Positions 17,121-26,715 of a stretch of DNA of 64,000 nt are shown in pieces. Position 1 is the first letter of the stretch. Every line of letters starts with the position of its first letter. This DNA comes from Planctomycetota bacterium (GTDB lineage: Bacteria > Planctomycetota > UBA1135 > JADKAF01): the NCBI GenBank assembly GCA_016719295.1, contig JADKAF010000001.1, positions 1,922,001 through 1,986,000 on the forward strand, in the 5' to 3' direction. Made by a program: the position numbers and the translations under genes. The notes below the pieces were generated by a model, which was not told where the DNA came from, did no database searches, and was given only the letters and a program-made list of their open reading frames with translations.

Positions 17121-17410
17121 GCAAGCGCGCGCTCCATCGCCGTCAGGCGATGGGCCAGCTAGCGCGCTCCATCGCCGTCAGGAGATGGACCAGCTAGCGC
17201 GCTCCAGCGCCGTCAGGCGATGGGCCAGCTAGCGCGCTCCAGCGCCGTCAGGCGATGGGCCAGCAAGCACGCGCTCCAACATCGTCAGATGTTGGGCCAG
17301 CAAACACGCGCTCCAACATCGTTAGATGTTGGGCCAGCAAACACGCGCTCCAACATCGTTAGATGTTGGGCCAGCAAACACGCGCTCCAACATCGTCAGA
17401 TGTTGGGCCA
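17121..17410. repeat. Tandem array of eight 35-37-nt hairpin units
   Basis: Eight head-to-tail units fill most of the 382-bp gap between two converging genes. They span 17121-17157, 17158-17192, 17193-17227, 17228-17262, 17263-17299, 17300-17336, 17337-17373 and 17374-17410. Every unit has an 8-bp inverted repeat around a GTCA or GTTA loop and ends in GGGCCA or GGACCA. Units 1-4 use arms CCATCGCC/GGCGATGG or one-mismatch versions. Units 5-8 use arms CCAACATC/GATGTTGG, all perfect. Both arms therefore changed together between the two subsets. A shortened copy (GCAGGTGACGCTGGGCCA) follows at 17411. No gene is present in the gap. It could act as a bidirectional terminator cluster, a protein-binding array or a structured RNA tail. 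Confidence 0.85.
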
Positions 17411-17448
17411 GCAGGTGACGCTGGGCCAGCAGGTGCTAGGTCCGCAGC

Positions 17449-18354
<906 letters not shown>

Positions 18355-18403
18355 GCGGGCTCCGCGGTCTCTGGAGCTGGAGGAGTGGGGTCGAACGAAG
18401 GGC

Positions 18404-18435
18404 GGGACGGTACCACGGACAAGGGATCCCGTCCC
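18404..18435 (-). terminator. Possible stem downstream of kgd
   Basis: Arms GGGACGG and CCGTCCC are separated by 18 bases in the 118-bp gap after the kgd stop. A run of Cs on the plus strand adjoins the stem. There is no T-tract and the loop is long, so this is only a weak terminator candidate. Confidence 0.22.
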
Positions 18436-18472
18436 CCCCCTCTTCGGCGAATGTGGCTCCGCGGCCGTGAGC

Positions 18473-21400
18473 TCACAGCTCGCCGAAGGCCCTCCGCACG
18501 AGGCGCTCCTGCTCCGACTGATGGCGCAGGAAGGAGCCCGTCGCGGGGCTCGAGGAGAAGGGCCGGCCCGCGTAGATCCAGCGCAGCCCGAGGAACGCCG
18601 AGCGCTCGACCAAGTACGGCCAGGGACCGAGGTTGCGCGGCTCCTCCTGGCACCAGACCAGCTTCGCCTGCGGGTAGCGCGCGGCGATCTCCTTCACCGC
18701 GCGGCGCGGGAAGGGGTAGAGCTGCTCCAGACGTACGAGCGCCACGTCGTGGCGCTCGCGGGCGCGGGCGTGCTCCTCGAGCTCGTGGGTCACTTTGCCG
18801 CTGGCGAAGACGACGCGCGTCACGGCCTTCGGATCGCGCACCGGGAGCTCGATCACCGGCTGGAAGGAGCCTTGCTCCAGATCTTCGACGCGGCTCGCCG
18901 CTCGCGGGTCGCGGAGCAGGCTCTTCGGCGTGAAGACGACGAGCGCGCGCTTGCTCTTCGCCCGCGCCTGCCGCCGCAGCGCGTGGAAGTACTGGGCAGC
19001 GGTCGAGGGATTGAGGATCGTCCAGTTGCCTCCCGCGCAGAGGGAGAGGAAGCGCTCGGGGTGCGCGTTCGAGTGCTCGGGTCCCTGGCCGTCGTAGCCG
19101 TGGGGCAAGAGCAGGACCAAGCCGCAGCGCTGCCGCCACTTCGCCTCGCTCGACGAGAGGAACTGGTCGATGCAGATCTGCGCGCCGTTCGCGAAGTCGC
19201 CGAACTGCGCCTCCCACAGCACGAGCGCCTCGGGCCGCGCGACGGCGTAGCCGTACTCGAAGCCCATCACCGCGTACTCGCTGAGCAGCGAATCGCGCAC
19301 CTCGAAGCTCGCCCCGGCGGAGGCGGCCAGGTCTTGCAGCGGAACGTGGTCCGCGCCGCTCTCCTGGTCGCGGATGATCGCGTGGCGATGCGAGAAGGTG
19401 CCGCGCCCGGAGTCCTGGCCGGTCAGGCGGATCGGGCAGCCCTCGAGCAGGATCGAGCCGAACGCGAGCGTCTCGGCGCAGCCCCAGTCGAGCTCCTTCT
19501 CGCCGCGCACCATGCTCTCGCGGCGATGGAGCTGGCGCAGCAGGTTCGGATGCGTGGCGAGGTTCGTCGGGATCGCGTTGGTGCGATCGACGATCTCGAC
19601 CAGGCGCTCGCGCGGCACCGCGGTCGGCTTGACTTCGGCGTCGAGCCAGTCCGCGGGATCGTCGTCGTCGATGTCGACGACCTCTTCGATCGGCAGCTCC
19701 GGAGCGCGGAAGGAGCGCGACTCCTCGAGCGCCGCGCGCAGCTCCTCCTGGAAGCGCTCGTGGATCGCCGAGGCATCCTCGCGCGTCAGCGTCCCGCGGC
19801 GCACCAGGAGATCCGTGTAGCGCTCGCACACGGTGGGGTGCTGGCGGATCTTCTTGTAGAGGACCGGCTGCGTGTACGCGGGCTCGTCGCCTTCGTTGTG
19901 GCCCCAGCGGCGATAGCACACGATGTCGACCACCGCGTCCTTCGCGAACTTCGCCTGGTACTCGCAAGCGACCATCGTGGCCTTCAGCACCGCCTCGGGA
20001 TTGTCGCCGTTGGCGTGCAGGATCGGCGCGCCGACGGACTTCGCGACGTCGGTGCAGTAGTAGGTCGAGCGCAGGTCGCGCGGTCCGGCGGTGAAGCCGA
20101 TCTGGTTGTTCACCACGAGGTGGATCGTCCCACCGCACTCGTAGCCCGGCAGGCTCGACATGTTCAGCGTCTCGACGACGACGCCTTGCCCGGAGAACGC
20201 GGCGTCGCCGTGCACGAGCACCGCGAGCACCTTGCCTTCGCCGAGCGTGTCGCGAAAGCCGCGCGTCATCCCGCAGACCACGGGATCGACCGCCTCCAGA
20301 TGGCTCGGATTCGACGAGAGAAAGACCTCGACCTCCTTGCCCTTCTGCGTGCGGTAGCTGCCCTTCTGGCCGAGGTGGTACTTCACGTCGCCCGAGCCTT
20401 CCGTCGAGAGCGGCAGCAGCACGCCCTCGAACTCGCGGAAGATGGACGCCGAGGACTTGTTCAGGATGTTCGCGAGCACGTTCAAGCGCCCGCGGTGCGC
20501 CATGCCGATCACGACGCGCTGCACGCCGCGCTCCGCCGCCTGCGCGATGACGAGCATCAGCGCGGGGATCAGCGCTTCACCGCCCTCGAGCGAGAAGCGC
20601 TTGTTGCCGACGAAGCGCGAGTGGAGGAAGCGCTCGAAGTTCTCGGCGCGGTAGATCGCCGAGAGGATCGCGATCGAGTCCTCGCGCGAGAAGACGTCCT
20701 CGTTCCGGCGATCCTCGATGCGACGGCGCAGCCAGTGATGGCGCTCGCCGGGCACGATGTGCGTGTACTCGATCGTCCAGCGCCGGCAGTAGCTCTCGCG
20801 CAGGACCTCCAGGATCTCGCGCAGCGTCAGGGTGGCCTTGCCGCACATGCCGCCGGTCGGGAACTCGCGATCGTAGTCCCAGATGGTGAAGCCGTAGCTG
20901 CTCGGATCGAGCGACTCGTGCGGGTCCGGGGCATACGCCAGCGGATCGAGGTCGGCCAAGCGACAACCGCGTGAGCGATAGGCCTGGATCAGCTCCATCA
21001 CGCGCGATTGGCGCTCGGCGCGCTCCTCCTCGCGATCCTGGAACGCGTCCTCCGCGGGCAACACGGGCTTCCACGGCACGCGCATCGAGGCGAAGACGCT
21101 CTCGTAGAAGCCGCCTTCCCCCTGCAGGAGCTGCTCGACGCGCTGCAGCAGCAGCGCCGACTCCGCGCCCTGGATCACGCGGTGGTCGTAGGTCGAGGTC
21201 ATGGTCATGACCGGACCGAGCGCGAGCTTGGCCAGCGTGCGCGAGGCCATCGCCATCGCTTCGACCGGGACACCGATCGAGCCAGTCGCGACGATCAAGC
21301 CCTGGCCCTGCATGAGCCGCGGGACGCTCATCTGCGTGCCGAAGCCGCCGGGGTTCGTGAGCGAGAGCGTCGCCCCCTGGAAGTCCTCCGGTTTCAGCTT

Positions 21401-22024
21401 CCCCTTCCGCCCGCGCTCGACCAGGTCCTGGTAGGCGTCGAAGAAGGTGGCGAAGTCCATCTGCTCCGCCTGCTTCAGGACCGGCACCACCAGCATGCGC
21501 TTCTCGCCCTGGGGCACGTCGATCGCGAGGCCCAGGTTCACGTGGTGCGGGACGATGCTGCAGCCCTTGCCGTCGCGCACTTCATAGCGCGCTTGCACGC
21601 GCGGCAGCTCGTGCACCGCGCGCACCAGCGCGTAGGCGATGACATGCGTGAACGACGCCTTGCCGAGGGAACGCGCCTTCATGTGCCCGTTCAGCACGCG
21701 GCGGTTCTCGTCGAGCACCTTCACCGGGAGCGTCCGCACCGAGGTCGCCGTCGGCACCTCGAGGCTGGCCGCCATGTTCTCGGCGATCTTCAGCGCGATG
21801 CCGCGCAGCACCTCGACGTCGGCCGCCTCGGCGGGCTTCGCCGCGACCGGCTGAGGCACGGGCTCCACCGGAGCCGGGGCGACCTGCGGACGCGGCCCGG
21901 CCAGCCGCTCGAACATCTCGGCCCAGGTCGCATCTACGGCGGCGGGGTCCGCCCACCAGCGCTCGAAGAGCGCCTCCACGTAGCCGGCGTTGACCCCGAA
22001 AGCGCTCTCGAAATCGATGTGCAT
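18473..22024 (-). CDS. kgd: Multifunctional 2-oxoglutarate decarboxylase/dehydrogenase E1 fused to E2 acyltransferase (Kgd type)
   Basis: A 1,183-residue protein built like mycobacterial Kgd. Residues 1-40 are the E1 N-terminal peptide (GVNAGYVEALFERWWADPAAVD). An Ala/Pro linker (45-70) follows. Residues ~75-310 are an E2 acyltransferase core with TSTYDHRVIQGAESALLL, the catalytic DHR segment. From ~350 to the end is a complete thiamine-diphosphate E1: IGMAHRGRLNVLANI, GDAAFSGQGVVVETLN with NNQIGFT, RRWGHNEGDEP and the transketolase-like C-terminal half (LLPHGYDGQGPEHS). As in Kgd there is no lipoyl domain. The product would form succinyl-CoA with a separate lipoyl-bearing partner and E3, or act as a decarboxylase or carboligase. 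The ATG at 22024 (MHIDFESAFG) fits family starts. This fused form is best known from Actinobacteria. Confidence 0.95.
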   Translation of the reverse strand: MHIDFESAFGVNAGYVEALFERWWADPAAVDATWAEMFERLAGPRPQVAPAPVEPVPQPVAAKPAEAADVEVLRGIALKIAENMAASLEVPTATSVRTLPVKVLDENRRVLNGHMKARSLGKASFTHVIAYALVRAVHELPRVQARYEVRDGKGCSIVPHHVNLGLAIDVPQGEKRMLVVPVLKQAEQMDFATFFDAYQDLVERGRKGKLKPEDFQGATLSLTNPGGFGTQMSVPRLMQGQGLIVATGSIGVPVEAMAMASRTLAKLALGPVMTMTSTYDHRVIQGAESALLLQRVEQLLQGEGGFYESVFASMRVPWKPVLPAEDAFQDREEERAERQSRVMELIQAYRSRGCRLADLDPLAYAPDPHESLDPSSYGFTIWDYDREFPTGGMCGKATLTLREILEVLRESYCRRWTIEYTHIVPGERHHWLRRRIEDRRNEDVFSREDSIAILSAIYRAENFERFLHSRFVGNKRFSLEGGEALIPALMLVIAQAAERGVQRVVIGMAHRGRLNVLANILNKSSASIFREFEGVLLPLSTEGSGDVKYHLGQKGSYRTQKGKEVEVFLSSNPSHLEAVDPVVCGMTRGFRDTLGEGKVLAVLVHGDAAFSGQGVVVETLNMSSLPGYECGGTIHLVVNNQIGFTAGPRDLRSTYYCTDVAKSVGAPILHANGDNPEAVLKATMVACEYQAKFAKDAVVDIVCYRRWGHNEGDEPAYTQPVLYKKIRQHPTVCERYTDLLVRRGTLTREDASAIHERFQEELRAALEESRSFRAPELPIEEVVDIDDDDPADWLDAEVKPTAVPRERLVEIVDRTNAIPTNLATHPNLLRQLHRRESMVRGEKELDWGCAETLAFGSILLEGCPIRLTGQDSGRGTFSHRHAIIRDQESGADHVPLQDLAASAGASFEVRDSLLSEYAVMGFEYGYAVARPEALVLWEAQFGDFANGAQICIDQFLSSSEAKWRQRCGLVLLLPHGYDGQGPEHSNAHPERFLSLCAGGNWTILNPSTAAQYFHALRRQARAKSKRALVVFTPKSLLRDPRAASRVEDLEQGSFQPVIELPVRDPKAVTRVVFASGKVTHELEEHARARERHDVALVRLEQLYPFPRRAVKEIAARYPQAKLVWCQEEPRNLGPWPYLVERSAFLGLRWIYAGRPFSSSPATGSFLRHQSEQERLVRRAFGEL

Positions 22025-22218
22025 GGACGAGACGTGTGGGACTCCAGGAAAGCTCGCGTTCCTATGCGCCGCGGGGCGGGGAGTCAAGCGAGAGCGGGTC
22101 GCAGCGCGGGCCGAGCGCCGGAGGGACTACCGGATCACCCTGCCCGGCGGCTTCGCAGCGTAGGCAGAACGTCGCGGCGCTCATACCCTCGGCGTGCTCT
22201 CAGCTCCGGAGGTGGTGG

Positions 22219-23454
22219 ATGCACCGGAACGACCTGTTGCTCCTGCTCCTCCTCGCCGCGGCGCTCGCGCCGGCCGCTCGCGCCGCCGAATGGATCGTCG
22301 GCCCCGGCGGCTTCGCGGACCTGCCGAGCGCTTACGCCGCCGCCTCCCCCGGCGACGTGATCCGCATCCGCGCGAGCTCGATCCCGTCGTTCGCGCTCGC
22401 GGGCAAGGGCGTCGTGATCCGCGGCGACGGCATCGTCCCGACGGTGCAGCCGCAGGACAGCCGGATCTCCGGTATCCCGTCGGGTCAGGTCCTGGTGCTC
22501 GAGGACGTGCACATCGACGGCGGGCTCGCGCTGGTGAGTTGCATCGGCTCCGTCGTGCTGCACCGCGTGATCTGCGCGAGTCCGACCGCGTACACCCGGC
22601 GCGCCGTCATCGGCTTGAACGTCGAGCGTTGCAGCCTCGTGCAGGCCTACGCTTCGACGTTCAGCGCCTGCTCGCAGCTCGCCACGGCGCTCTACCAACC
22701 CTTCTCCGTGGGTTGCGGGGCTCGGATTCGTTCCTCGCGAGTCGCCTTCCGGAGCTGCCGCATCGATGGTTGCGATGGATTCACCATTCCCTACATCAAC
22801 GGTCCTTGGTTTTCCGAGTGGGGAGCAGAACGGGCGCCGGCTCTCTGGATCCTCCAGGCATCGGTCTCCCTGAGCTCTTGCACGACCCGGCCGACTGCCA
22901 CGGGAGGCTACGGTGGCGGTTCTCCCTATCCCGGCTTCGCCAGACTCGAACCCAGCGTGCTCCTGAGCGAGCCCACTTCCGAGCTCTGGATTGCCGATGG
23001 CACAGGCTGGGACATCGAGAACTTCTTGTTCCAAGGAGTCCGGATCGAGCCTCGACTGCGCAGCTGCGGCGTGTCGCCACGGGTGTTTGGATTCATCGAT
23101 CACTTCCATCACCCGCTGCCGCTGCCGAGCGTCGAAGCCGACTGGATCGAGAGTAGCCAGACGCTGAGGGTTCGGGTGGCGGACCAGACACCAGCGGAGA
23201 TCCATTTCTTGGTCGTCTCGCTCGCGCCGCGCTACGTGTTGGAGTCTTATGGCCCGCTGCTCATCGATCTCGATCACGACCGCAGCGCGCTCCTCGACGT
23301 GATCCCCGCGAGCGCAGGCACGTGGACCGGGACCTATCGCTTGAGCCAAGCGTGGCTCGATGTGCTCCGCGATCAGCCCACGTACTTCCAAGCGTTCTCG
23401 CTCGATGCCGCGGGCAAGCTGCGCTGCTCCATGCCGGACTTCGCGATGCGCTGA
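22219..23454 (+). CDS. Secreted right-handed beta-helix-type protein of unknown function
   Basis: A 411-residue protein starting at the ATG at 22219 with a clear Shine-Dalgarno GGAGG at 22208-22212. The signal peptide is MHRNDLLLLLLLAAALAPAA, cleaved near ARAAEW. The mature N-terminus reads as the start of a right-handed parallel beta-helix (GPGGFADLPSAYAAASPGDV). This opening is common in pectate-lyase-like proteins, as are repeated short strands with Gly/Asn/Ser turns (GKGVVIRGDGIV, VLEDVHIDGGLALVSCIGSV, VLHRVICASP). Many Cys are scattered through the helix. The C-terminal ~110 residues form a separate beta domain (WIESSQTLRVRVADQTPAEI). No catalytic residues were identified. A shift toward less biased codons is visible after about 22,680, within the coding region. 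It diverges from kgd. Confidence 0.78.
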   Translation: MHRNDLLLLLLLAAALAPAARAAEWIVGPGGFADLPSAYAAASPGDVIRIRASSIPSFALAGKGVVIRGDGIVPTVQPQDSRISGIPSGQVLVLEDVHIDGGLALVSCIGSVVLHRVICASPTAYTRRAVIGLNVERCSLVQAYASTFSACSQLATALYQPFSVGCGARIRSSRVAFRSCRIDGCDGFTIPYINGPWFSEWGAERAPALWILQASVSLSSCTTRPTATGGYGGGSPYPGFARLEPSVLLSEPTSELWIADGTGWDIENFLFQGVRIEPRLRSCGVSPRVFGFIDHFHHPLPLPSVEADWIESSQTLRVRVADQTPAEIHFLVVSLAPRYVLESYGPLLIDLDHDRSALLDVIPASAGTWTGTYRLSQAWLDVLRDQPTYFQAFSLDAAGKLRCSMPDFAMR

Positions 23455-23478
23455 CGCGCGCGGCTTCAGCGCAGAGCT

Positions 23479-24276
23479 TCAGCGATCCCACGCCGGCGCG
23501 AACGGCGGATCGATCGTGCGGAGCCCGCGGTCCAGCGCCTCGATCGCCGCGCGATCGCCATCGTCGAGGGCGAACTCCAGCGCGCCCAGGTTCTCGCGCA
23601 GATGCTCGCGGCTCGAGGCCTTCGGGATCGCCACGTGCCCCCGCTCGAGCAGCCAGCGCAGCGCGACCTGGCTCGCGGTGCGCCCGTAGCGCGCGCCGAT
23701 CGCGGCGAGCACCGCGTCGTCGGCGACCTTGCCCCGCGCGAGCGGTGAATACGCCGTGAGCCGCACGCCCAGGCGCTCGGCCTCCGCGCAGAGCTCGCGC
23801 TGCTGGAGGAAGACGTGCAGCTCGACCTGGTTCATCGCGACCGGGACCTGCGCGCAGGCCGCGCGCAGGAGCGCCCGCGGGAAGTTGCTGACGCCGATCT
23901 GGAGCGCGCGCCGGGACTCCTGCTCCGCGCGGAGTGCTTCCAGCGTGGCCTTGAGCGGCAACGCGGGGTTCGGCCAGTGGACGAGCAGGAGATCGACGTG
24001 GTCCGTGCGCAGGCGCTCCAAGCTCGCGCTCACGGAGTCGCGGAAGGCGCGCGGCTCGAGCGCTTCGCGCCAGACCTTGGTCGTGATCCAGAGCTGCTCG
24101 CGGGCGAGGCAGCTCTGCTCGATCGCGCGACCGACCTCGGCTTCGTTGCGGTAGATCTGCGCCGTGTCCACGTGGCGATAGCCGAGCTCGAGCGCGGTCT
24201 CCACGGCGCGCTCGCAAACGGCGCCTTGCAGCAGCCAGGTGCCGAGCCCGAGGGGCGGAGGTGCAGCCAGCGCCAT
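23479..24276 (-). CDS. Aldo/keto reductase
   Basis: A 265-residue NADPH-dependent oxidoreductase of the AKR family (TIM barrel). The catalytic tetrad is visible: Asp and Tyr in GYRHVDTAQIYRNEAEVG, Lys in ITTKVW and His in LLVHWPNP. The family patterns LQIGVSNFPRALL, NQVELHVFLQQREL and AIPKASSREHLRENL are also present. It resembles the bacterial 2,5-diketo-gluconate reductase/methylglyoxal reductase subgroup; the exact substrate cannot be told. Length is slightly short but complete. The start ATG at 24276 lies 5 bp after the stop of the SUI1/YciH gene, so the two are probably one transcript. It converges with the beta-helix gene, 24 bp apart. Confidence 0.92.
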   Translation of the reverse strand: MALAAPPPLGLGTWLLQGAVCERAVETALELGYRHVDTAQIYRNEAEVGRAIEQSCLAREQLWITTKVWREALEPRAFRDSVSASLERLRTDHVDLLLVHWPNPALPLKATLEALRAEQESRRALQIGVSNFPRALLRAACAQVPVAMNQVELHVFLQQRELCAEAERLGVRLTAYSPLARGKVADDAVLAAIGARYGRTASQVALRWLLERGHVAIPKASSREHLRENLGALEFALDDGDRAAIEALDRGLRTIDPPFAPAWDR

Positions 24277-24281
24277 CGTGC

Positions 24282-24680
24282 TCAGCCTCCCGCGAAGACC
24301 GGCTGGTAGCCCGCTTCCTCGAGCAAGCGCTTCACGGCCTCGCGCTTCTCGCCCTGGATCTCGATGCTGCCGTCCTTCACCGTGCCGCCGCTGCCGCAGG
24401 CCTTGCGCAAGCGGCTCGCGAGCTCGCGCAGCTCCGCGTCGCTCGTCGCGCGGAAGTTCGTGATGACGGTCACGGCCTTCCCGCCGCGATGCGCGGTCTG
24501 GCGGATCACGTCGACACGGCCGCGGTCGCGCGGCTTCTCCGACGCCGGTGGTGCTGGCTCCGACGCGGGCGCCGGCGCGTCCTCGCGCGGCGGCAGGTGC
24601 GCCTCGCGCCACGCGCGGAACGGATTCGAGCCGGAGCTCTGGGGAGCGGCGCCCTCTTCGCGCCGCGGCGGCTGGGTCAT
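24282..24680 (-). CDS. yciH: SUI1/eIF1-family translation factor (YciH-like)
   Basis: A 132-residue protein from the ATG at 24680 (MTQPPRREEGAAPQSSGSNP). Residues 1-52 are a disordered Pro/Ala/Glu tail. Residues ~55-132 are the SUI1 fold: RVDVIRQTAHRGGKAVTVIT, then FRATSDAELRELASRLRKAC with GSGGTVKDGSIEIQG and the closing VKRLLEEAGYQPVFAGG. YciH/SUI1 binds the 30S subunit near the P site and can influence start-codon choice, as eIF1 does. The GG(T)VKDG turn and the Lys/Arg in the first loop are the usual RNA-contacting features. It leads the aldo/keto reductase gene. The tRNA-Asp lies upstream with a terminator-like hairpin between. Confidence 0.92.
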   Translation of the reverse strand: MTQPPRREEGAAPQSSGSNPFRAWREAHLPPREDAPAPASEPAPPASEKPRDRGRVDVIRQTAHRGGKAVTVITNFRATSDAELRELASRLRKACGSGGTVKDGSIEIQGEKREAVKRLLEEAGYQPVFAGG

Positions 24681-24788
24681 GTTCGCGCTCGTTCGCCGAT
24701 GCAGGACAGGAGCAGAGAACATGCGCGGCGGCGCCGCGGTGCGCAACGCTCCCGGCTCGACCGCTGCGCGCGCGGCACGGGAGCCGAC

Positions 24789-24826
24789 AGTGCAGCAGTG
24801 CAGCAGTGCGGCAGTGCGGCAGTGCG
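24789..24826. repeat. 8-nt microsatellite (AGTGCRGC) x ~4.75
   Basis: Direct repeats of AGTGCAGC (two copies) then AGTGCGGC (two copies) and a partial copy lie in the 287-bp gene-free gap between the SUI1/YciH start (24680) and the tRNA. The same gap also holds two copies of CCGCCGAAGCAGCCCA near 24893 and 24910 and the hairpin at 24847. No gene was seen in the gap. Confidence 0.6.
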
Positions 24827-24846
24827 TACGGCGCAGCAGAAACGAC

Positions 24847-24877
24847 GCGAGCCGTGTCCTCTTCGGACACGGCTCGC
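24847..24877 (-). terminator. Strong hairpin downstream of tRNA-Asp
   Basis: A perfect 13-bp stem (GCGAGCCGTGTCC / GGACACGGCTCGC) closes a 5-base loop, 90 bp past the 3' end of the minus-strand tRNA. On the minus strand it is followed by GTCGTTTC, a short T-rich stretch. It most likely ends the tRNA (and queC-mazG) transcript. Confidence 0.6.
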
Positions 24878-24967
24878 AGCCGGTTCCTCTCGCCGCCGAA
24901 GCAGCCCACCCGCCGAAGCAGCCCATACGGCGGATCGCCGCAAGCGCTCGGAGGGAAGAGAGGAAAG

Positions 24968-25044
<77 letters not shown>

Positions 25045-25124
25045 GCGTAGGGCCGGGGAGTGTACGGATCTGGGGACGAGAGTCAAGGCGCCGCGCGCGA
25101 CGATTTTCTCGGCCCGCGTGGTGC

Positions 25125-26657
25125 TCAGCGTCCGGCGGCCCGCTCCGCGCGCTTCGCCGCCTGCCACAGAGCCTCCATCTCCTCCAGCGTCGCCTCGGCC
25201 GGCGGCTTGCCGAGCCCGGCTTCGACGTAGCGGAAGCGTCGCTCGAAGCGCGCGATCGTGTCGCGGAGCGCGGTCTCGGGAGGCACGCGGAGGTGGCGCG
25301 CCAAGTTCACGACGGCGAAGAGGAGATCCCCCACCTCGGACGCGACGTGCAGCGCTTCGCGCTCCGGCGCGGCATGAGCTGCGAGCAGCTCGTCCAGCTC
25401 CTCGCGGATCTTCGCCACGGGTCCCTCGAGATCGGGCCACTCGAAGCCGACCTTCGCCGCCTTCTTGCCGATCTCCTCGGCGCGCGCGAGCGCGGGCAGC
25501 GCGACGGGCACGCCGTCGAGCGCGGAGCTGCGCTGCTCGCCCTTCGCCGCGCGCTCCTCCGCCTTGATGCGCTCCCAATTCACGAGCACCGCGTCGGCGC
25601 CCTCGACGCGCAGCTCTCCGAAGACGTGCGGATGACGCCGCACCAGCTTCTCCGCGACGGCGCGCGCGACCTGCTCGCAGCCAAAGCGCCCGGCCTGCTC
25701 CTCCATGCGGCAGATGAGGAAGACGACGAGCAGGAGGTCGCCGAGCTCCTCGCAGGCCGGCTCGCTCTCGCACGAGCGCACGGCGTCGTGGGCCTCCGCC
25801 GCCTCCTCGAGCAGGAAGCGCGCCATCGAGGTCGGCGTCTGCGCGCGGTCCCAGGGGCAGCCGTCCGGCGCGCGCAGGCGATCGACGACCTGCAGCAGCT
25901 CGGCCAGCGCGTCGAGGCGCCGGCCCATCGGCGCCGAGACGTCGTTCGGCACGCCGGGCTCCGCGTCGCCGCGATAGCGCGTCGGATCGGGCACGCCCGC
26001 TTGCTCGAAGCCGCGGCGCCGCAGACGACAAGCATCGCAGCGCCCGCAGGCGCGCCCCGCGCGATCGGCGTCGTAGCAAGAGACGGTGCGGGCGAAGTCG
26101 ACGCCGCGCTGCACGCCGAGGCGCACGATGCCGGCCTTGTCGAGCGCGAGCAGCGGCGCGTGGAGGCGCAGCGCGCCGCCGCTCTCCACGCCGAGCTTGG
26201 TCGCGCAGTTCGCCATCGCCTCGAAGGCGGCGAGGAACTCGGGGCGGCAGTCGGGATAGCCCGAGTAGTCCAGCGCGTTCACGCCGACGAAGAGATCGCG
26301 CGCGCCGAGCTGCTCGGCGATGCCGAGCGCGAAGGCGAGGAAGATCGCGTTCCGCGCCGGCACGTAGGTCGACGGGATCGCGCGCGCGTCGTCGAGCCCG
26401 GCGCGATCGACGGGCACCGCCTGCGCGGGATCGGTGAGTGAGGAGCCCGCGAAGGCCGCGGGATCGAGCCGGATCACGCGGTGATCGGCGATGCCGAGCT
26501 GCTGCGCCACGGCACGCGCGGCATCGAGCTCGGCCCGATGGCGCTGGCCGTAGTCGAAGCTGAGCGCCGTGAGCTCGAAGCCCCGCTCTCGCGCTTCGGC
26601 GGCGACGGTGGCGGAATCGAGCCCGCCGGAGAGGAGGACGACGGCGCGCGGCGACAT
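25125..26657 (-). CDS. Fusion of 7-cyano-7-deazaguanine synthase (QueC) and NTP pyrophosphohydrolase MazG
   Basis: A single 510-residue frame. Residues 1-228 are a complete QueC. The PP-loop is SGGLDS (10-15), followed by FDYGQRH, IPSTYVPARNAIFL, YSGYPDC and the zinc site Cys194/Cys204/Cys207/Cys210. QueC converts CDG to preQ0 with ATP and ammonia, for queuosine or 7-deazaguanine in DNA. Residues ~245-510 are a complete two-domain MazG: GCPWDRAQTP, then FLLEEAAEAHDAV and CEELGDLLLVV (E-E-x-E-x-x-D metal site), HPHVFGE, and a second domain with VASEVGDLLFAVVNLARHL. MazG hydrolyses nucleoside triphosphates, cleaning damaged pools. The linker is short (~229-244). Both halves keep their catalytic residues. 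The two families are normally separate proteins. It lies 58 bp below a HATPase-like gene and 80 bp above tRNA-Asp. Confidence 0.95.
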   Translation of the reverse strand: MSPRAVVLLSGGLDSATVAAEARERGFELTALSFDYGQRHRAELDAARAVAQQLGIADHRVIRLDPAAFAGSSLTDPAQAVPVDRAGLDDARAIPSTYVPARNAIFLAFALGIAEQLGARDLFVGVNALDYSGYPDCRPEFLAAFEAMANCATKLGVESGGALRLHAPLLALDKAGIVRLGVQRGVDFARTVSCYDADRAGRACGRCDACRLRRRGFEQAGVPDPTRYRGDAEPGVPNDVSAPMGRRLDALAELLQVVDRLRAPDGCPWDRAQTPTSMARFLLEEAAEAHDAVRSCESEPACEELGDLLLVVFLICRMEEQAGRFGCEQVARAVAEKLVRRHPHVFGELRVEGADAVLVNWERIKAEERAAKGEQRSSALDGVPVALPALARAEEIGKKAAKVGFEWPDLEGPVAKIREELDELLAAHAAPEREALHVASEVGDLLFAVVNLARHLRVPPETALRDTIARFERRFRYVEAGLGKPPAEATLEEMEALWQAAKRAERAAGR

Positions 26658-26715
26658 GCCGGAGAGGCTAGCGTGGAGCTCCCCGAGCTTCCACGCTCCC
26701 CCGCCCGCGCCGGGG

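Noticed and set aside
17121..17410. CRISPR array at the tandem repeats
   Set aside because: Units adjoin without unique spacers of constant length, there is internal symmetry in each unit, and there are no cas genes nearby.
18467..20974. 835-codon plus-strand open frame over kgd
   Set aside because: Antisense shadow of a clear Kgd protein; no domain and no start signal.
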